From positions 1 through 43,359 of the forward strand of contig CAZMJP010000002.1 of assembly GCA_964566895.1 (NCBI GenBank): 43,359 nucleotides of DNA. The letters are read 5' to 3'. Both the position numbers and the translations under genes were made by a program. The stretch is from CAZMJP01 sp964566895. GTDB lineage: Bacteria > Patescibacteriota > Patescibacteriia > UBA2591 > UBA6264. This document shows positions 1 through 7,902 of this stretch, piece by piece (the first letter of the stretch is position 1; each line of letters opens with the position of its first letter). The notes below the pieces were generated by a model. It had not been told where the DNA came from. It did no database searches and saw only the letters and a list, made by a program, of their open reading frames with translations.

Positions 1-33
1 AGCGCGCGCACTCGGCCTCTATGCGACCTCTCC
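1..33 (-). tRNA. Partial tRNA-Ser (5' portion, runs off left edge)
   Basis: Read on the minus strand, the segment begins with GGAGAGG, a typical tRNA-Ser acceptor strand. A three-pair D-stem (GCA/TGC) follows, with a long D-loop containing A14, G15 and GG, then CGCGC as the 5' side of the anticodon stem. The window ends just inside the anticodon loop, so the anticodon is not visible. The long D-loop fits a class II tRNA (Ser or Leu); the acceptor sequence favours Ser. A leader of about 75 nt with a hairpin and a minus-strand promoter lies upstream (118-145). Confidence 0.75.
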
Positions 34-82
34 TTGATTTATTTTTTAAAACCTCATTTTTATAGCGCTTTTCCCGCCTTTG

Positions 83-113
83 GTAGAACCCCGCCGTAGG
101 CAGGGGCAACTAC
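83..113 (-). other. Hairpin in leader of tRNA-Ser transcript
   Basis: A two-part stem: GTAG (83-86) with CTAC (110-113), and CCCCGCC (89-95) with GGC plus GGGG (99-106, one bulged A), around a three-base loop. It lies between the predicted start of transcription and the tRNA 5' end. Function is unknown; it may be a processing signal or only a dispersed GC-rich palindrome. Confidence 0.45.
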
Positions 114-117
114 TGGA

Positions 118-145
118 ATTATAGTAAAAAACCAAATAAAAGCAA
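118..145 (-). promoter_or_regulatory. Promoter for the tRNA-Ser transcript
   Basis: Minus strand TTGCTT (145-140), 16-bp spacer, TATAAT (123-118). The same -35 and spacer occur upstream of rpsB. Transcription would begin near 111 and run through the leader hairpin into the tRNA. The -35 lies just beyond the T-run of the terminator at 145-177. Confidence 0.55.
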
Positions 146-177
146 ATAAAAAAGGGGGTGAAAACACCCCCCCTTTT
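145..177 (-). terminator. Rho-independent terminator ending the ppsA-side transcript
   Basis: GGGGGTG (154-160) pairs with CACCCCC (165-171) around AAAA. On the minus strand the stem is followed by TTTTTTATTT, and on the plus strand by CCTTTTT, so it could act in both directions. It starts at the stop codon of the small ORF at 177-293 and closes the long minus-strand run. Confidence 0.8.
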
Positions 178-293
178 TAAATAAAGAATGGCAATCCGCA
201 GATAAAAATCTGCGGGGGTTTTCCCTGCTCAAACAGGATGCTAACAGGGAAAAACCCTTTTTTTGGTTTGAGAATAAGAATCCACTGTGTCAT
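177..293 (-). CDS. Small ORF, 38-aa hydrophobic peptide, unknown
   Basis: ATG at 293-291 is preceded by a clear ribosome binding site, AAAGGAG (307-301), seven bases upstream. Such an SD is uncommon in this window. The frame runs 38 codons to TAA at 179-177. The product begins MTQWILILKPKKGFF, has a single Cys near the end (residue 32) and alternates hydrophobic stretches with proline and lysine. It lies 47 bp downstream of ppsA and ends at a strong terminator, so it is probably cotranscribed with ppsA. Two stem-loops lie inside the frame (196-215 and about 217-256), so the transcript could instead be a structured RNA. I recognise no family; the reading as a gene rests on the SD, spacing and terminator. 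Confidence 0.45.
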   Translation of the reverse strand: MTQWILILKPKKGFFPVSILFEQGKPPQIFICGLPFFI

Positions 294-340
294 TTTAATT
301 CTCCTTTGTTCAATATCCGAATAAAAGAATACCAAAAATA

Positions 341-2818
341 TTAAGTTCTGTCAAGACGTTTTTCGGTTTTTAAAATATCCAAAGTGGTCTTGATGACCGT
401 ATCCGGATTTAGGGAAATGGAATCAATCCTCTGTTCCACCAAAAACTGGGCGAATTCGGGAAAATCGCTCGGCGCCTGACCGCAAATACCCACTTTTTTC
501 TTATATTTATGAGCTGTCTCAATTATCTGGCGGATCAGCCGCTTGACCGCTTCATTTCTCTCATCAAAGAGATGAGCCAATAATCCTGAATCTCGGTCGA
601 GCCCCAGGGTTAATTGGGTTAAATCATTGGAACCAATTGAAAAACCGTCAAAAATCCGGGCAAACTGATCGCCTAAAACTACATTTGAAGGAATTTCACA
701 CATTACATAAACCTGAAGAGGCTTAATCCCCTTCTTTGGCCAGCGCAATTTTTGTCGGTCAATAATCTCTAAAACCCTTTCTCCTTCAGCCACTGTCCGA
801 CAAAAAGGCACCATTACAATAACGTTGTCAAAGCCCATTTGTTCCCGGACTTTTTTAATCGCCCGGCATTCCAATTCAAATGACTCGGCAAACCCGGGCC
901 CATAATACCGACTGGCACCGCGCCAGCCAATCATCGGATTTTCTTCTTTAGGCTCAAATTGCCGACCGCCGATTAAATTGGCATACTCACTGCTCTTAAA
1001 ATCGGAAAATCTGACAATCACCTCTTTGGGGTAAAAAGCCGCGGCGATCTGACCAATACCCTCAGCTAATTTATCAACGTAAAATTGAGACCTGTTTTTA
1101 TAGCCGGCGGTGATACAATTAATCTGTCTTTTCACCTTTTTGTCTTTTAGTCGCGAATAGTAAATAAGAGCCTGAGGGTGAATCTTAATATAATTATTAA
1201 TAATAAATTCCTCCCGCGCTAAACCAACGCCATCATTAGGGATAAAGGAAAAAGCAAACACCTGTTCCGGCCCCCCGACATTCATCATTATCTTGGTCCG
1301 AGGACGTTTAATTTTCTTCAACTGCGTTTTTTTAATCTTGTAGGATAATAATCCTTTATAAACATATCCCGTTTCCCCTTCAGCGCAGCAAACGGTTATT
1401 TTCTGACCTGATTTCACTGTTCTGGTGGCGTTGCCTGTGCCAACCACGCAGGGAATGCCTAATTCTCGGGCGACAATCGCCGCGTGACAGGTTTTCCCGC
1501 CAGAGTTGGTGACAATAGCCGAAGCTTGCCTCATTATCGGCACCCAATCCGGGTCTGTCATCTCAGTAACTAAAATTTGCCCTGACTTAAACTTTCTGAT
1601 ATTTTTTACATTTTCAATAACATTAGCTATCCCGCTACCAATTTTTGAACCGATGGCGACTCCGGAAATAAGGGGCTCAAATCTTGTTTTAAAATGCTTT
1701 GCCAATCTCGGATGACCTAAAACCCGTTTATTCTCTTTTTCCAATAAAATATACTCCTCTAAAACATCTAATTTTTTTCTCGACTGGACGGTCTCCGGCC
1801 TGGCTTGTAAAATGTATAACTTACTATCCCGGCCGTCTTTAGCCCATTCTATATCCATTGGCCGGCGGTAATATTTTTCAATAACCACCGAGTAGCGAGC
1901 TAATTCTAAAATCTCATTGTCCGACAAAGTAAATTTATTCCGCTCTTTCAGTTTAGTCCTGATATTCGCCGTTGGCTTTTGTCCTTTTAAGCTATAAATC
2001 ATTTTCCATTCTTTACCTCCGAGTTTTCTGCTGACAATCGGACTAAAACCTTTGTTCAACAAAGGTTCATAAACCATAAACTCATCAGGACTAACTTTAC
2101 CTTGAACAATGTTTTCGCCTAATCCCCAAGCCGAATTGATAACTGTAACATCGGCAAAACCGGATTCTGTGTCACAGGAAAACATTACTCCCGAACAAGC
2201 CAAATCCGAACGAATCATCTTTTGCACCCCCACGGAAAGAGCCACTTTTAAATGGTTAAATCCTTTTTCCTCCCTATAAACAATCGCCCGGTCGGTAAAA
2301 AGTGAAGCCAGACATTTTTTAATCGTTATTAAAACCCTTTTTTCGCCTCTAATATTAAGATACGATTCCATTTGCCCGGCGAAAGAAGCGGTCGGTATAT
2401 CTTCGGCTGTCGCCGAAGAACGGACAGCCACATCTATCTCCGCAGACCCATACTGTTTTGATAATTTCCGGTAAGCCTGAACAATTGACTGTTCCAAATC
2501 TTCGGGCAAGGGGGCGTTAAAAATCAAACCCCTAATCTGACGAGCCCGGCGGGATAAATCTTTAATGTCTTTGGTATTTAAATTCTTTAAAATCCCTTCA
2601 ATCTTCCGCCCTAAATTATTTCCTTTTATAAAATACCAATAAGCGTCAGAGTTCACAGCAAAACCATTAGGGATCCTGATATTTTTTTCTGATAATTTAG
2701 AATACATTTCTCCGAGGGAGGCGTTTTTGCCGCCAACTATAGGAACGTCCCTAATGGTAATATCTTTGAACCATAAGATAAAACGTCTGTTCATCGCTTT
2801 GGAAATTTTTGTGGCCAT
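341..2818 (-). CDS. ppsA: Phosphoenolpyruvate synthase (pyruvate, water dikinase)
   Basis: The enzyme converts pyruvate, ATP and water to PEP, AMP and phosphate in the cytoplasm, the first step of gluconeogenesis from pyruvate. The 825-aa product is close to the family length. An N-terminal PPDK-type ATP-grasp domain (about 20-350) contains VRSSATAEDIPTASFAGQ near 132-149. The central phosphohistidine domain has GGKTCHAAIVARELGIPCVVG with catalytic His445. The C-terminal TIM barrel has GSNDLTQLTLGLDRDSG and ends with GICGQAPSD, holding the catalytic Cys. Start: the first ATG has no SD; Met9 is an alternative. It is last of the large genes in the run from the nitroreductase, separated from the DUF4870-like gene by 154 bp. 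Confidence 0.95.
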   Translation of the reverse strand: MATKISKAMNRRFILWFKDITIRDVPIVGGKNASLGEMYSKLSEKNIRIPNGFAVNSDAYWYFIKGNNLGRKIEGILKNLNTKDIKDLSRRARQIRGLIFNAPLPEDLEQSIVQAYRKLSKQYGSAEIDVAVRSSATAEDIPTASFAGQMESYLNIRGEKRVLITIKKCLASLFTDRAIVYREEKGFNHLKVALSVGVQKMIRSDLACSGVMFSCDTESGFADVTVINSAWGLGENIVQGKVSPDEFMVYEPLLNKGFSPIVSRKLGGKEWKMIYSLKGQKPTANIRTKLKERNKFTLSDNEILELARYSVVIEKYYRRPMDIEWAKDGRDSKLYILQARPETVQSRKKLDVLEEYILLEKENKRVLGHPRLAKHFKTRFEPLISGVAIGSKIGSGIANVIENVKNIRKFKSGQILVTEMTDPDWVPIMRQASAIVTNSGGKTCHAAIVARELGIPCVVGTGNATRTVKSGQKITVCCAEGETGYVYKGLLSYKIKKTQLKKIKRPRTKIMMNVGGPEQVFAFSFIPNDGVGLAREEFIINNYIKIHPQALIYYSRLKDKKVKRQINCITAGYKNRSQFYVDKLAEGIGQIAAAFYPKEVIVRFSDFKSSEYANLIGGRQFEPKEENPMIGWRGASRYYGPGFAESFELECRAIKKVREQMGFDNVIVMVPFCRTVAEGERVLEIIDRQKLRWPKKGIKPLQVYVMCEIPSNVVLGDQFARIFDGFSIGSNDLTQLTLGLDRDSGLLAHLFDERNEAVKRLIRQIIETAHKYKKKVGICGQAPSDFPEFAQFLVEQRIDSISLNPDTVIKTTLDILKTEKRLDRT

Positions 2819-2898
2819 ATTAATTTTATAAAACCACTTAGTTTATCTAAAAACCGTTTTTCTAAATAAAACGCAGGAGGTTATTCTGTTTAGAATTT

Positions 2899-2939
2899 GG
2901 GAAACCATAATCTGAAGATTGTTTTGAATCTCGAGTTTC
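2899..2939. repeat. Inverted repeat in the 154-bp spacer upstream of ppsA
   Basis: GGGAAAC near 2899 is the complement of GTTTCC ending near 2939, with a smaller AATCT/AGATT pairing inside. No T-run follows on either strand, so this is not a convincing terminator. The remaining spacer (2819-2972) shows no gene. Confidence 0.3.
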
Positions 2940-2972
2940 CAAACGAAATCGCATTTGATCTGACTAAAACAA

Positions 2973-3338
2973 TTAAAATTGAAATTTGACTTTATCAACA
3001 AATCTGGATAGGACCGGCGCTCGCCAATACCTTCCAGCTAAACTCTTAATCAAGCCAACCAACGACAAAATCAGACAAATTATCCAGCCCAAGAAACCCG
3101 CCACCCAACCAATAAAAGGAATAATCCAAACCAAAGTAAAAATAATTTCGCCGATGAACAACAATAACCCCTGTTTGGCGTGAAAACGCACATAATCACT
3201 TTTAACATGCAAAATAACCGGCAATAAAGACAGAACCCCCAAATAAGAAACTCCGGACAATAACCTGTCGATAATCCCCGCCCTTTTACCAGCCTCGACT
3301 ACCGAGGCAATTTTTTGAGTAATATCTTCGTTGTCCAT
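2973..3338 (-). CDS. DUF4870/Tic20-like small membrane protein
   Basis: 121 aa with three hydrophobic segments at roughly 29-46, 57-78 and 80-97. The motif YVRFHAKQGLLLF is typical of the DUF4870 / Tic20-like family of small integral membrane proteins, whose bacterial function is not established. The N-terminus is acidic and cytosolic-looking and the C-terminus basic. A promoter with TATAAT lies 39 bp upstream, so the gene can be transcribed independently of RNase J. No SD is visible. Confidence 0.7.
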   Translation of the reverse strand: MDNEDITQKIASVVEAGKRAGIIDRLLSGVSYLGVLSLLPVILHVKSDYVRFHAKQGLLLFIGEIIFTLVWIIPFIGWVAGFLGWIICLILSLVGLIKSLAGRYWRAPVLSRFVDKVKFQF

Positions 3339-3376
3339 ATTGATTCATTTTTTAACATTTTAATATCTTAGTCTTC

Positions 3377-3404
3377 ATTATAGCAAAATCGCTTGATTTA
3401 ACAA
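3377..3404 (-). promoter_or_regulatory. Promoter upstream of the DUF4870-like gene
   Basis: Minus strand TTGTTA (3404-3399), 16-bp spacer, TATAAT (3382-3377). The predicted 5' UTR is about 30 nt. It lies between the RNase J stop and the DUF4870-like start. Confidence 0.55.
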
Positions 3405-3412
3405 TATATCTT

Positions 3413-5074
3413 CTAAACAACAATAACCAACGGTCTTTTCCCGATTTTATTTAAAAGAAAATCGCTTAAGCTATTCTCTATTTTAGGTCTGGCGCTTTCT
3501 CTCAATCCAAACTTCTTGATTAATTTTTTGACCTTATTCTTTATTTTTAGAGCCGTTTGTTGATCAATCACCAGCCCCTTTGAAATAATCTGAATCTCCC
3601 GTTGGCTTTTTCTGGTTAATGATATAGAAATAAGACAAACTCCCGCCTCAGCCATTTTCTCCCGGATTTCAAGTATCCGTTTTTGCAAAACCGTGGCTCT
3701 TCCGCCCTCGACTGCCATAGACAGACCAACTACCTTTTTGGGCAGTATTCTTGCCTCAATTCGCCCCCTACCCAGTTTGCCGGACGAAGAATTAATCTCT
3801 AAAATCTGACCATTATGGAGCATAAAACAATTCTCTCTCTTTATCCCGACAGCCTTAGCTAATTCTATGTGCTGGACTCGCATATAAGGTTCGCCCTCAA
3901 TAGGAATAAAAAGCTTTGGTCTAACTAACCTTAGTATCTCTTTTAAATCTTCTTGAAAAGCATGGCCAGAGCTGTGAACACCCGCTCCCAAAACGGGTTG
4001 ATAAATTATTTTAGCCCCGCAGTCTACAATTCCATTCATCACCTTATGAATAGCCAACTCATTCCCCGGGATAGCCGAAGAAGAAAAGACTATCGTATCT
4101 GACTTTTTTATTTTTATCAGTCGATGCTCATTTTGGGCTATTCTAACCATAGACGACCCCTCCACCCCTTGGGATCCGCCGGCCAAGATGAGAAGTTTTC
4201 TATCAGGATATTTGCTATTATTTTCCAAATCAATAAAAAGTTTAGGGGGAACGGTCAAATAATCAAGGTCCTGAGCAATAGCAACGCTCTTTTTAATGGA
4301 AAGACCGGCAATGGCTATTTTACGATCGTATTTTTGACAAACCTGAATTACCTGTTGAATCCGGCTAATTAGAGTAGAAAAAGTGGTAAAAATGACTCTC
4401 GCTTTAGCCCGACGAATAATTGAATCAATTACCTTGCCAACCTCCTTCTCCGAAACAACCCGACCGGCTTTTTCAGCATTAGTGCTGTCTGAAAGACAAG
4501 CCAATACCCCTTGTTTACTAAAATCTATCAATCTTTGTTTTTTTATCGGTTTCTGGTCCGCCGGATTGCTGTCAAATTTGAAATCCCCTGTATGAATAAT
4601 TATACCTAAGGGTGTTTTAATGGCTAAACCAACGCTGTCAGGGATATTATGAACCACCTGAAAGGGATTAATTTTAAAAAGACCTAAATTAAAAGGCTGG
4701 TCAGGACTAATAACTTGCGTTTTTATTTTGAGCAATCCAACTTCTTTCAATCGGTCTTGAACTAAACCAATAGTTAATCTCGTGCCGTAAATTATTGGAT
4801 TGCCGAGTTTCTCAACCAAATAAGGAATAGCTCCGATATGATCAAGATGACCATGGGTTAAGACAATGCCGCGGAGACGATTCTTATTTTTTTCCAAATA
4901 ACTAACGTCAGGTAAAAGGTAATCTACGCCGGGAAAATCCGGCCCCGGGAAATCAAAGCCCAAATCAACCGCAATAATATCCCCTCCCTGCCCGCCGTCA
5001 GGCAGACACTCAAAAACAGTGCAATTTTTCCCCACCTCATCCATCCCGCCAAGCGGGATAATACGTAATTTCAT
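3413..5074 (-). CDS. rnj: Ribonuclease J
   Basis: Metallo-beta-lactamase/beta-CASP ribonuclease for mRNA decay and rRNA maturation (5'-3' exo- and endonuclease). 553 aa, the usual length. The N-terminal zinc motif THGHLDHIGAIPYL places metal ligands at His74, His76, Asp78 and His79. Further family motifs follow: HTGDFKFD, SDSTNAEKAG, the beta-CASP FSSSAIPGNE, and GVHSSGHA. PKLFIPIEGEPYMRVQH and a basic C-terminal domain complete the family pattern. It starts six bases after the upstream 91-aa gene, so the two are almost certainly cotranscribed. No clear SD. Confidence 0.95.
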   Translation of the reverse strand: MKLRIIPLGGMDEVGKNCTVFECLPDGGQGGDIIAVDLGFDFPGPDFPGVDYLLPDVSYLEKNKNRLRGIVLTHGHLDHIGAIPYLVEKLGNPIIYGTRLTIGLVQDRLKEVGLLKIKTQVISPDQPFNLGLFKINPFQVVHNIPDSVGLAIKTPLGIIIHTGDFKFDSNPADQKPIKKQRLIDFSKQGVLACLSDSTNAEKAGRVVSEKEVGKVIDSIIRRAKARVIFTTFSTLISRIQQVIQVCQKYDRKIAIAGLSIKKSVAIAQDLDYLTVPPKLFIDLENNSKYPDRKLLILAGGSQGVEGSSMVRIAQNEHRLIKIKKSDTIVFSSSAIPGNELAIHKVMNGIVDCGAKIIYQPVLGAGVHSSGHAFQEDLKEILRLVRPKLFIPIEGEPYMRVQHIELAKAVGIKRENCFMLHNGQILEINSSSGKLGRGRIEARILPKKVVGLSMAVEGGRATVLQKRILEIREKMAEAGVCLISISLTRKSQREIQIISKGLVIDQQTALKIKNKVKKLIKKFGLRESARPKIENSLSDFLLNKIGKRPLVIVV

Positions 5075-5080
5075 ATGTTT

Positions 5081-5356
5081 TTATTTTACTGGATATAACG
5101 ACGATTTCTGGCGGATAATTTTATAAGCATTCTCAATAAAATCGCCGCCGGCATAACCAATAATCAGAGAAAAGGTCGCATCCTGATTAAATGTCGCCGC
5201 GGCAACCATCCCAATAATGCCGGATAAAAATGCCATCGCAAAGAAGTAGGGCAGGCTAAAACCGACGTTTTTATAAGAAAACTGGTGTTTAATAAATCCA
5301 ACCAGACCTCTGATTACCCCGCCGCAAAAGCCAGCTATTAAAATTGTCCATGTCAT
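5081..5356 (-). CDS. Small membrane protein, unknown
   Basis: 91 aa with about three hydrophobic helices (residues 4-22, 34-55, 60-75). Glycine-rich motifs in the helices (AGFCGGVIRGLVGF, MAFLSGIIGMVAA) suggest tight helix packing. A holin or small channel is conceivable, but I recognise no family. It lies between the metallophosphoesterase and RNase J, 22 bp from one and 6 bp from the other, so it belongs to the same transcript. Confidence 0.7.
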   Translation of the reverse strand: MTWTILIAGFCGGVIRGLVGFIKHQFSYKNVGFSLPYFFAMAFLSGIIGMVAAATFNQDATFSLIIGYAGGDFIENAYKIIRQKSSLYPVK

Positions 5357-5378
5357 AGCGCCTCATTTAGTTTTTATT

Positions 5379-6218
5379 TTATTTTTTTCTTAATTCAATT
5401 AGAGTTATTTCCGGGGGGCAGTTAAATCTTATCGGTAAAAGACTAGTCCCAACTCCCCGATTAACATAAAGATTCGCTTCTTTTACTTTAAATAATCCCC
5501 GAGCATATCGGCCGTGATATTTAGTCATATCCCAATATGCCCGAAGATAAGGCAATTTTACTTGTCCGCCATGGGTGTGGCCGCAAAGAATCAAGTCCAC
5601 ATCTCCCGGTTTAATATCTTCAATTATTTCCGGCGAATGAGCCAAGAGTACCTTAATGAAAGAACTTTCAACCCCCTGCCTCGCCTTTTCAAAATCCTGA
5701 TGCTTTGTCCACGACGGGTCATCGACACCGACAATATAGATGAATTCGCCAGCCCTTTGCAATTTTCTATTTTCATTAACCAAAACGGAAATTTTATCTT
5801 CCTCCAACGTTCTTTTAAAAATATGAACATTAACCTTCTTATTTTGATGAATGTGGTTTCCAAACACGGCAAAAATCCTGTCGACGTATCTCTGCCCGAG
5901 AGCGTGCCAAAAGGGTCGGCAGGGTTCTATCTTCCTGGCCTTGTAATCAATAATGTCTCCGGTAATGAAAACGTAGTCTGGTTTTAGTTTATCAAGAAAA
6001 TCCAGGACTATTCTTTCTTTTCGACCGAACTTTTTAGAATGAATGTCGCTGATTTGAACGATTTTTATGTTTTCAAACGACGAAGGTAAATTTCTCAAGC
6101 TGATTTTTACTTTTTCAATCTTAAAATTATAAGGTTCAAAAACAAAACAATACCAAAGTAAAAAAATAAAAAGACAAGAAATAAAAAACAAAAAATACAT
6201 ATAAAAACAACGCTTCAA
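5379..6218 (-). CDS. Membrane-anchored metallophosphoesterase (YaeI/YkuE-like)
   Basis: 279 aa. An N-terminal membrane helix (about 5-27) is followed by a calcineurin-type phosphoesterase domain with all metal motifs: QISDIHSKKFG (DxH), FITGDIIDY (GDxxD), VFGNH and CGHTHGGQ. The family includes YkuE and UDP-2,3-diacylglucosamine hydrolase-like enzymes; substrates are often phospholipid headgroups or nucleotide-sugar lipids. The substrate here cannot be told. The active site would face outward if the helix acts as a signal anchor. It is followed at 22 bp by the 91-aa membrane gene. Confidence 0.85.
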   Translation of the reverse strand: MKRCFYMYFLFFISCLFIFLLWYCFVFEPYNFKIEKVKISLRNLPSSFENIKIVQISDIHSKKFGRKERIVLDFLDKLKPDYVFITGDIIDYKARKIEPCRPFWHALGQRYVDRIFAVFGNHIHQNKKVNVHIFKRTLEEDKISVLVNENRKLQRAGEFIYIVGVDDPSWTKHQDFEKARQGVESSFIKVLLAHSPEIIEDIKPGDVDLILCGHTHGGQVKLPYLRAYWDMTKYHGRYARGLFKVKEANLYVNRGVGTSLLPIRFNCPPEITLIELRKK

Positions 6219-6240
6219 TAAAAAACCGAATGAAGCGAGA

Positions 6241-6816
6241 TTAACTTCTCCTCACCCTCAGGTCATAAATAACCTCTTCGGCTTTCTTAAGATTGCGTTT
6301 AGCTTCGTCAAATTTGTGGCGCAAATAACCGGTTAAATCAATTTGAATTAATCCGGAAATAATATCGGCAATTAACTCTTTTAAACCCTCGGCTTGTCTG
6401 AACTTTCCGCCTGTGGCTAAGAGAACGATTTTCCTGTTTATTTCCCCGGTTAAATCACAAAGAGCGGCCAGATAATCGTCAAAACTTACTTTAATTTTAG
6501 AAAACTGCCCTACTTCGCCGGACCTCAGAACTTGATAAAATAATTTTGCCTCCAAATACTCTTCCAGACTCGCTTTATAAGCTCCGCTATATTTCAAATC
6601 GGGCGCCTTGGAAAAACGCGGGCTGATTTTTATTAAAATGTCTTCTGCTTCTTTTAATCTCTTCCCCGCCTCAAAAATCTGATCTCGATGAAGACAAAAA
6701 ACAGCCTGCTTGGCTTTATGGAGGACGATATTCGATTGACCAATAATCAAACGCCTTGAAAAATCAAAATTCTGATTTGCCTTTTTTAATTTTTGAAAAA
6801 ATTTTTTATTTACCAT
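6241..6816 (-). CDS. Translin/TRAX family protein
   Basis: 191 aa from the chosen start. An all-helical protein whose C-terminal LRHKFDEAKRNLKKAEEVIYDL closely matches the end of eukaryotic translin. The central DYLAALCDLTGEINRKIV matches the translin/TRAX core helix. Eukaryotic translin and TRAX form an octameric RNA/ssDNA-binding complex (C3PO) with RNase activity supplied by acidic residues of TRAX; bacterial and archaeal members are little studied. The frame extends upstream to 6867, but ATG 6816 is preceded by AGAAGGG at a workable distance and begins the conserved part. It follows the nitroreductase stop by about 54 bp and is in the RNase J run. Confidence 0.8.
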   Translation of the reverse strand: MVNKKFFQKLKKANQNFDFSRRLIIGQSNIVLHKAKQAVFCLHRDQIFEAGKRLKEAEDILIKISPRFSKAPDLKYSGAYKASLEEYLEAKLFYQVLRSGEVGQFSKIKVSFDDYLAALCDLTGEINRKIVLLATGGKFRQAEGLKELIADIISGLIQIDLTGYLRHKFDEAKRNLKKAEEVIYDLRVRRS

Positions 6817-6870
6817 ATAAAAACCCTTCTTCCATATCCATAAGCAATGGCGTTCTCTGGCCGACAAAAA

Positions 6871-7386
6871 TTATTCGGAGAAATCATCATAGCAAACCAC
6901 CTCCGACAAATTTTTCCTTATTTTAGGTCCTGGCCGGTCAGCTGGAAAACCAAGCGGAAGTAAGGCTACCACTTTATACTTCTCAGGGATATTTAAAACA
7001 TCTCTGACTTGATTTTGATCAAAAGCGCCAATCCAACAAGTCCCCAGACCCTCGGCTACCGCCGCCAAAATCATATGACTAACGGCAATAGCCAAATTAA
7101 CAGCACAGGCTGAAATACCGCAGCTCATAACATAATCGGGCTCTAACCCGACGGCGACAATAACTATCGGGGCTTGCCCAACAAAATCTTGATGGTGAGC
7201 CGCTCGGGCTAATTTTCTCTTTTTATCTTCATTTTGAACAACCACAAACTTCCACGGCTGTTTATTGTGGCCCGAGGGAGCTAAACGTCCAGCTGACAAA
7301 ATATTCTCTAAACTTTGTTTAGGCACCGGCTCCAGCTTGTAGTCCCGAACACTATATCTATTTTTAATCGCTCGATATATATCCAT
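6871..7386 (-). CDS. Nitroreductase family FMN-dependent oxidoreductase
   Basis: 171 aa from the chosen start. The family uses FMN and NAD(P)H to reduce nitro compounds, quinones or flavins. Motifs: N-terminal AIKNRYSVRDY with FMN-phosphate-binding Arg/Ser, APSGHNKQPWKFVVV, and GLGTCWIGAF for the flavin/dimer site, ending ALLPLGFPADRP. Start: ATG 7386 (MDIYRAI) is the usual family start. The frame continues to 7422, but that part overlaps a promoter. With -10 at 7400-7395, transcription would begin about two bases before this ATG, implying a leaderless mRNA. First gene of the long minus-strand run. Confidence 0.9.
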   Translation of the reverse strand: MDIYRAIKNRYSVRDYKLEPVPKQSLENILSAGRLAPSGHNKQPWKFVVVQNEDKKRKLARAAHHQDFVGQAPIVIVAVGLEPDYVMSCGISACAVNLAIAVSHMILAAVAEGLGTCWIGAFDQNQVRDVLNIPEKYKVVALLPLGFPADRPGPKIRKNLSEVVCYDDFSE

Positions 7387-7394
7387 CCGACTAT

Positions 7395-7422
7395 ATTTTA
7401 ACACAATCTTTAAATTTGACAA
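7395..7422 (-). promoter_or_regulatory. Promoter of the nitroreductase gene (leaderless)
   Basis: Minus strand TTGTCA (7422-7417), 16-bp spacer, TAAAAT (7400-7395). The ATG is at 7386, so the start of transcription should nearly coincide with it. The same -35, spacer and -10 occur at rpmE. Confidence 0.6.
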
Positions 7423-7439
7423 TAATAAAAAATCTTTAA

Positions 7440-7469
7440 CAAAATAATCACCTCATTTCAAGAGGTGAT
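7440..7469 (-). terminator. Terminator of tsaB
   Basis: ATCACCTC (7447-7454) pairs with GAGGTGAT (7462-7469) around seven bases. On the minus strand it is followed by TATTTTGTT. The stem overlaps the last codons and stop of tsaB, which supports the short length of that gene. Confidence 0.65.
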
Positions 7470-7865
7470 CTTCGGCTCCTGACCATAAAATGGTTGAACT
7501 ATCCTCTTCTCTCTAAACTTTAATAATTTAGCCAAACCCCTATTCATCAATATTTTATTGTCCTCGCTTGGCCGCAAATTAACTCCGACAACCGGAATCC
7601 TTAACAGCCAAGCCAAAGTATTAGCCACGGACAAAGCGATTCTAATGCCGGCAAAAGAACCCGGGCCATTAACCACAACAATCCCCTTAATGGCTTTCCA
7701 AGACTTCCTGTTTCCTTTTAAAAGCCTATCTATGCCTTTTAAGATATTTTCACTTTGATTATTTTGTTTTGGCGAATCAATCCAAACTAAATTCTTGTCA
7801 TTTCTACTTTTGAACAAAGATGAAAATACTTTATTGCCGGACAAATTATTGATGAATAAAAACAT
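7458..7865 (-). CDS. tsaB: TsaB-like protein, short form (tRNA t6A37 synthesis)
   Basis: TsaB is the dimerisation partner of TsaD in making N6-threonylcarbamoyladenosine at position 37 of tRNAs. The diagnostic motif is VVVNGPGSFAGIRIALSVAN (68-87), followed by TLAWLLRIPVVGVN. The product is 135 aa against about 220 aa in typical bacteria: the C-terminal actin-like lobe is mostly missing and the N-terminal beta strands (MFLFINNLSGNKVFSSLF) are degenerate. The stop lies inside a terminator hairpin, so the short length is native rather than a frameshift. Divergent from the gene at 7936. Confidence 0.8.
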   Translation of the reverse strand: MFLFINNLSGNKVFSSLFKSRNDKNLVWIDSPKQNNQSENILKGIDRLLKGNRKSWKAIKGIVVVNGPGSFAGIRIALSVANTLAWLLRIPVVGVNLRPSEDNKILMNRGLAKLLKFREKRIVQPFYGQEPKITS

Positions 7866-7873
7866 ATATTTTG

Positions 7874-7902
7874 TTTACACTCTTATTGATTTGTATTATA
7901 AT
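7874..7902 (+). promoter_or_regulatory. Promoter of the pseudophosphatase/propeller gene
   Basis: TTTACA (7874-7879), 17-bp spacer, TATAAT (7897-7902). The 5' UTR would be about 27 nt to the ATG at 7936. Its -10 overlaps the minus-strand -10 of tsaB. Confidence 0.6.

Noticed and set aside
1506..1715. Plus-strand reading frame opposite ppsA, and similar frames opposite other genes
   Set aside because: They lie inside well-supported genes on the other strand, have no SD, promoter or family motifs, and reflect codon structure of the real genes.
6817..6867. Longer start of the translin gene at 6867
   Set aside because: The added residues (SARERHCLWIWKKGFY) are unlike the family, and the ATG at 6816 has an SD-like AGAAGGG upstream.
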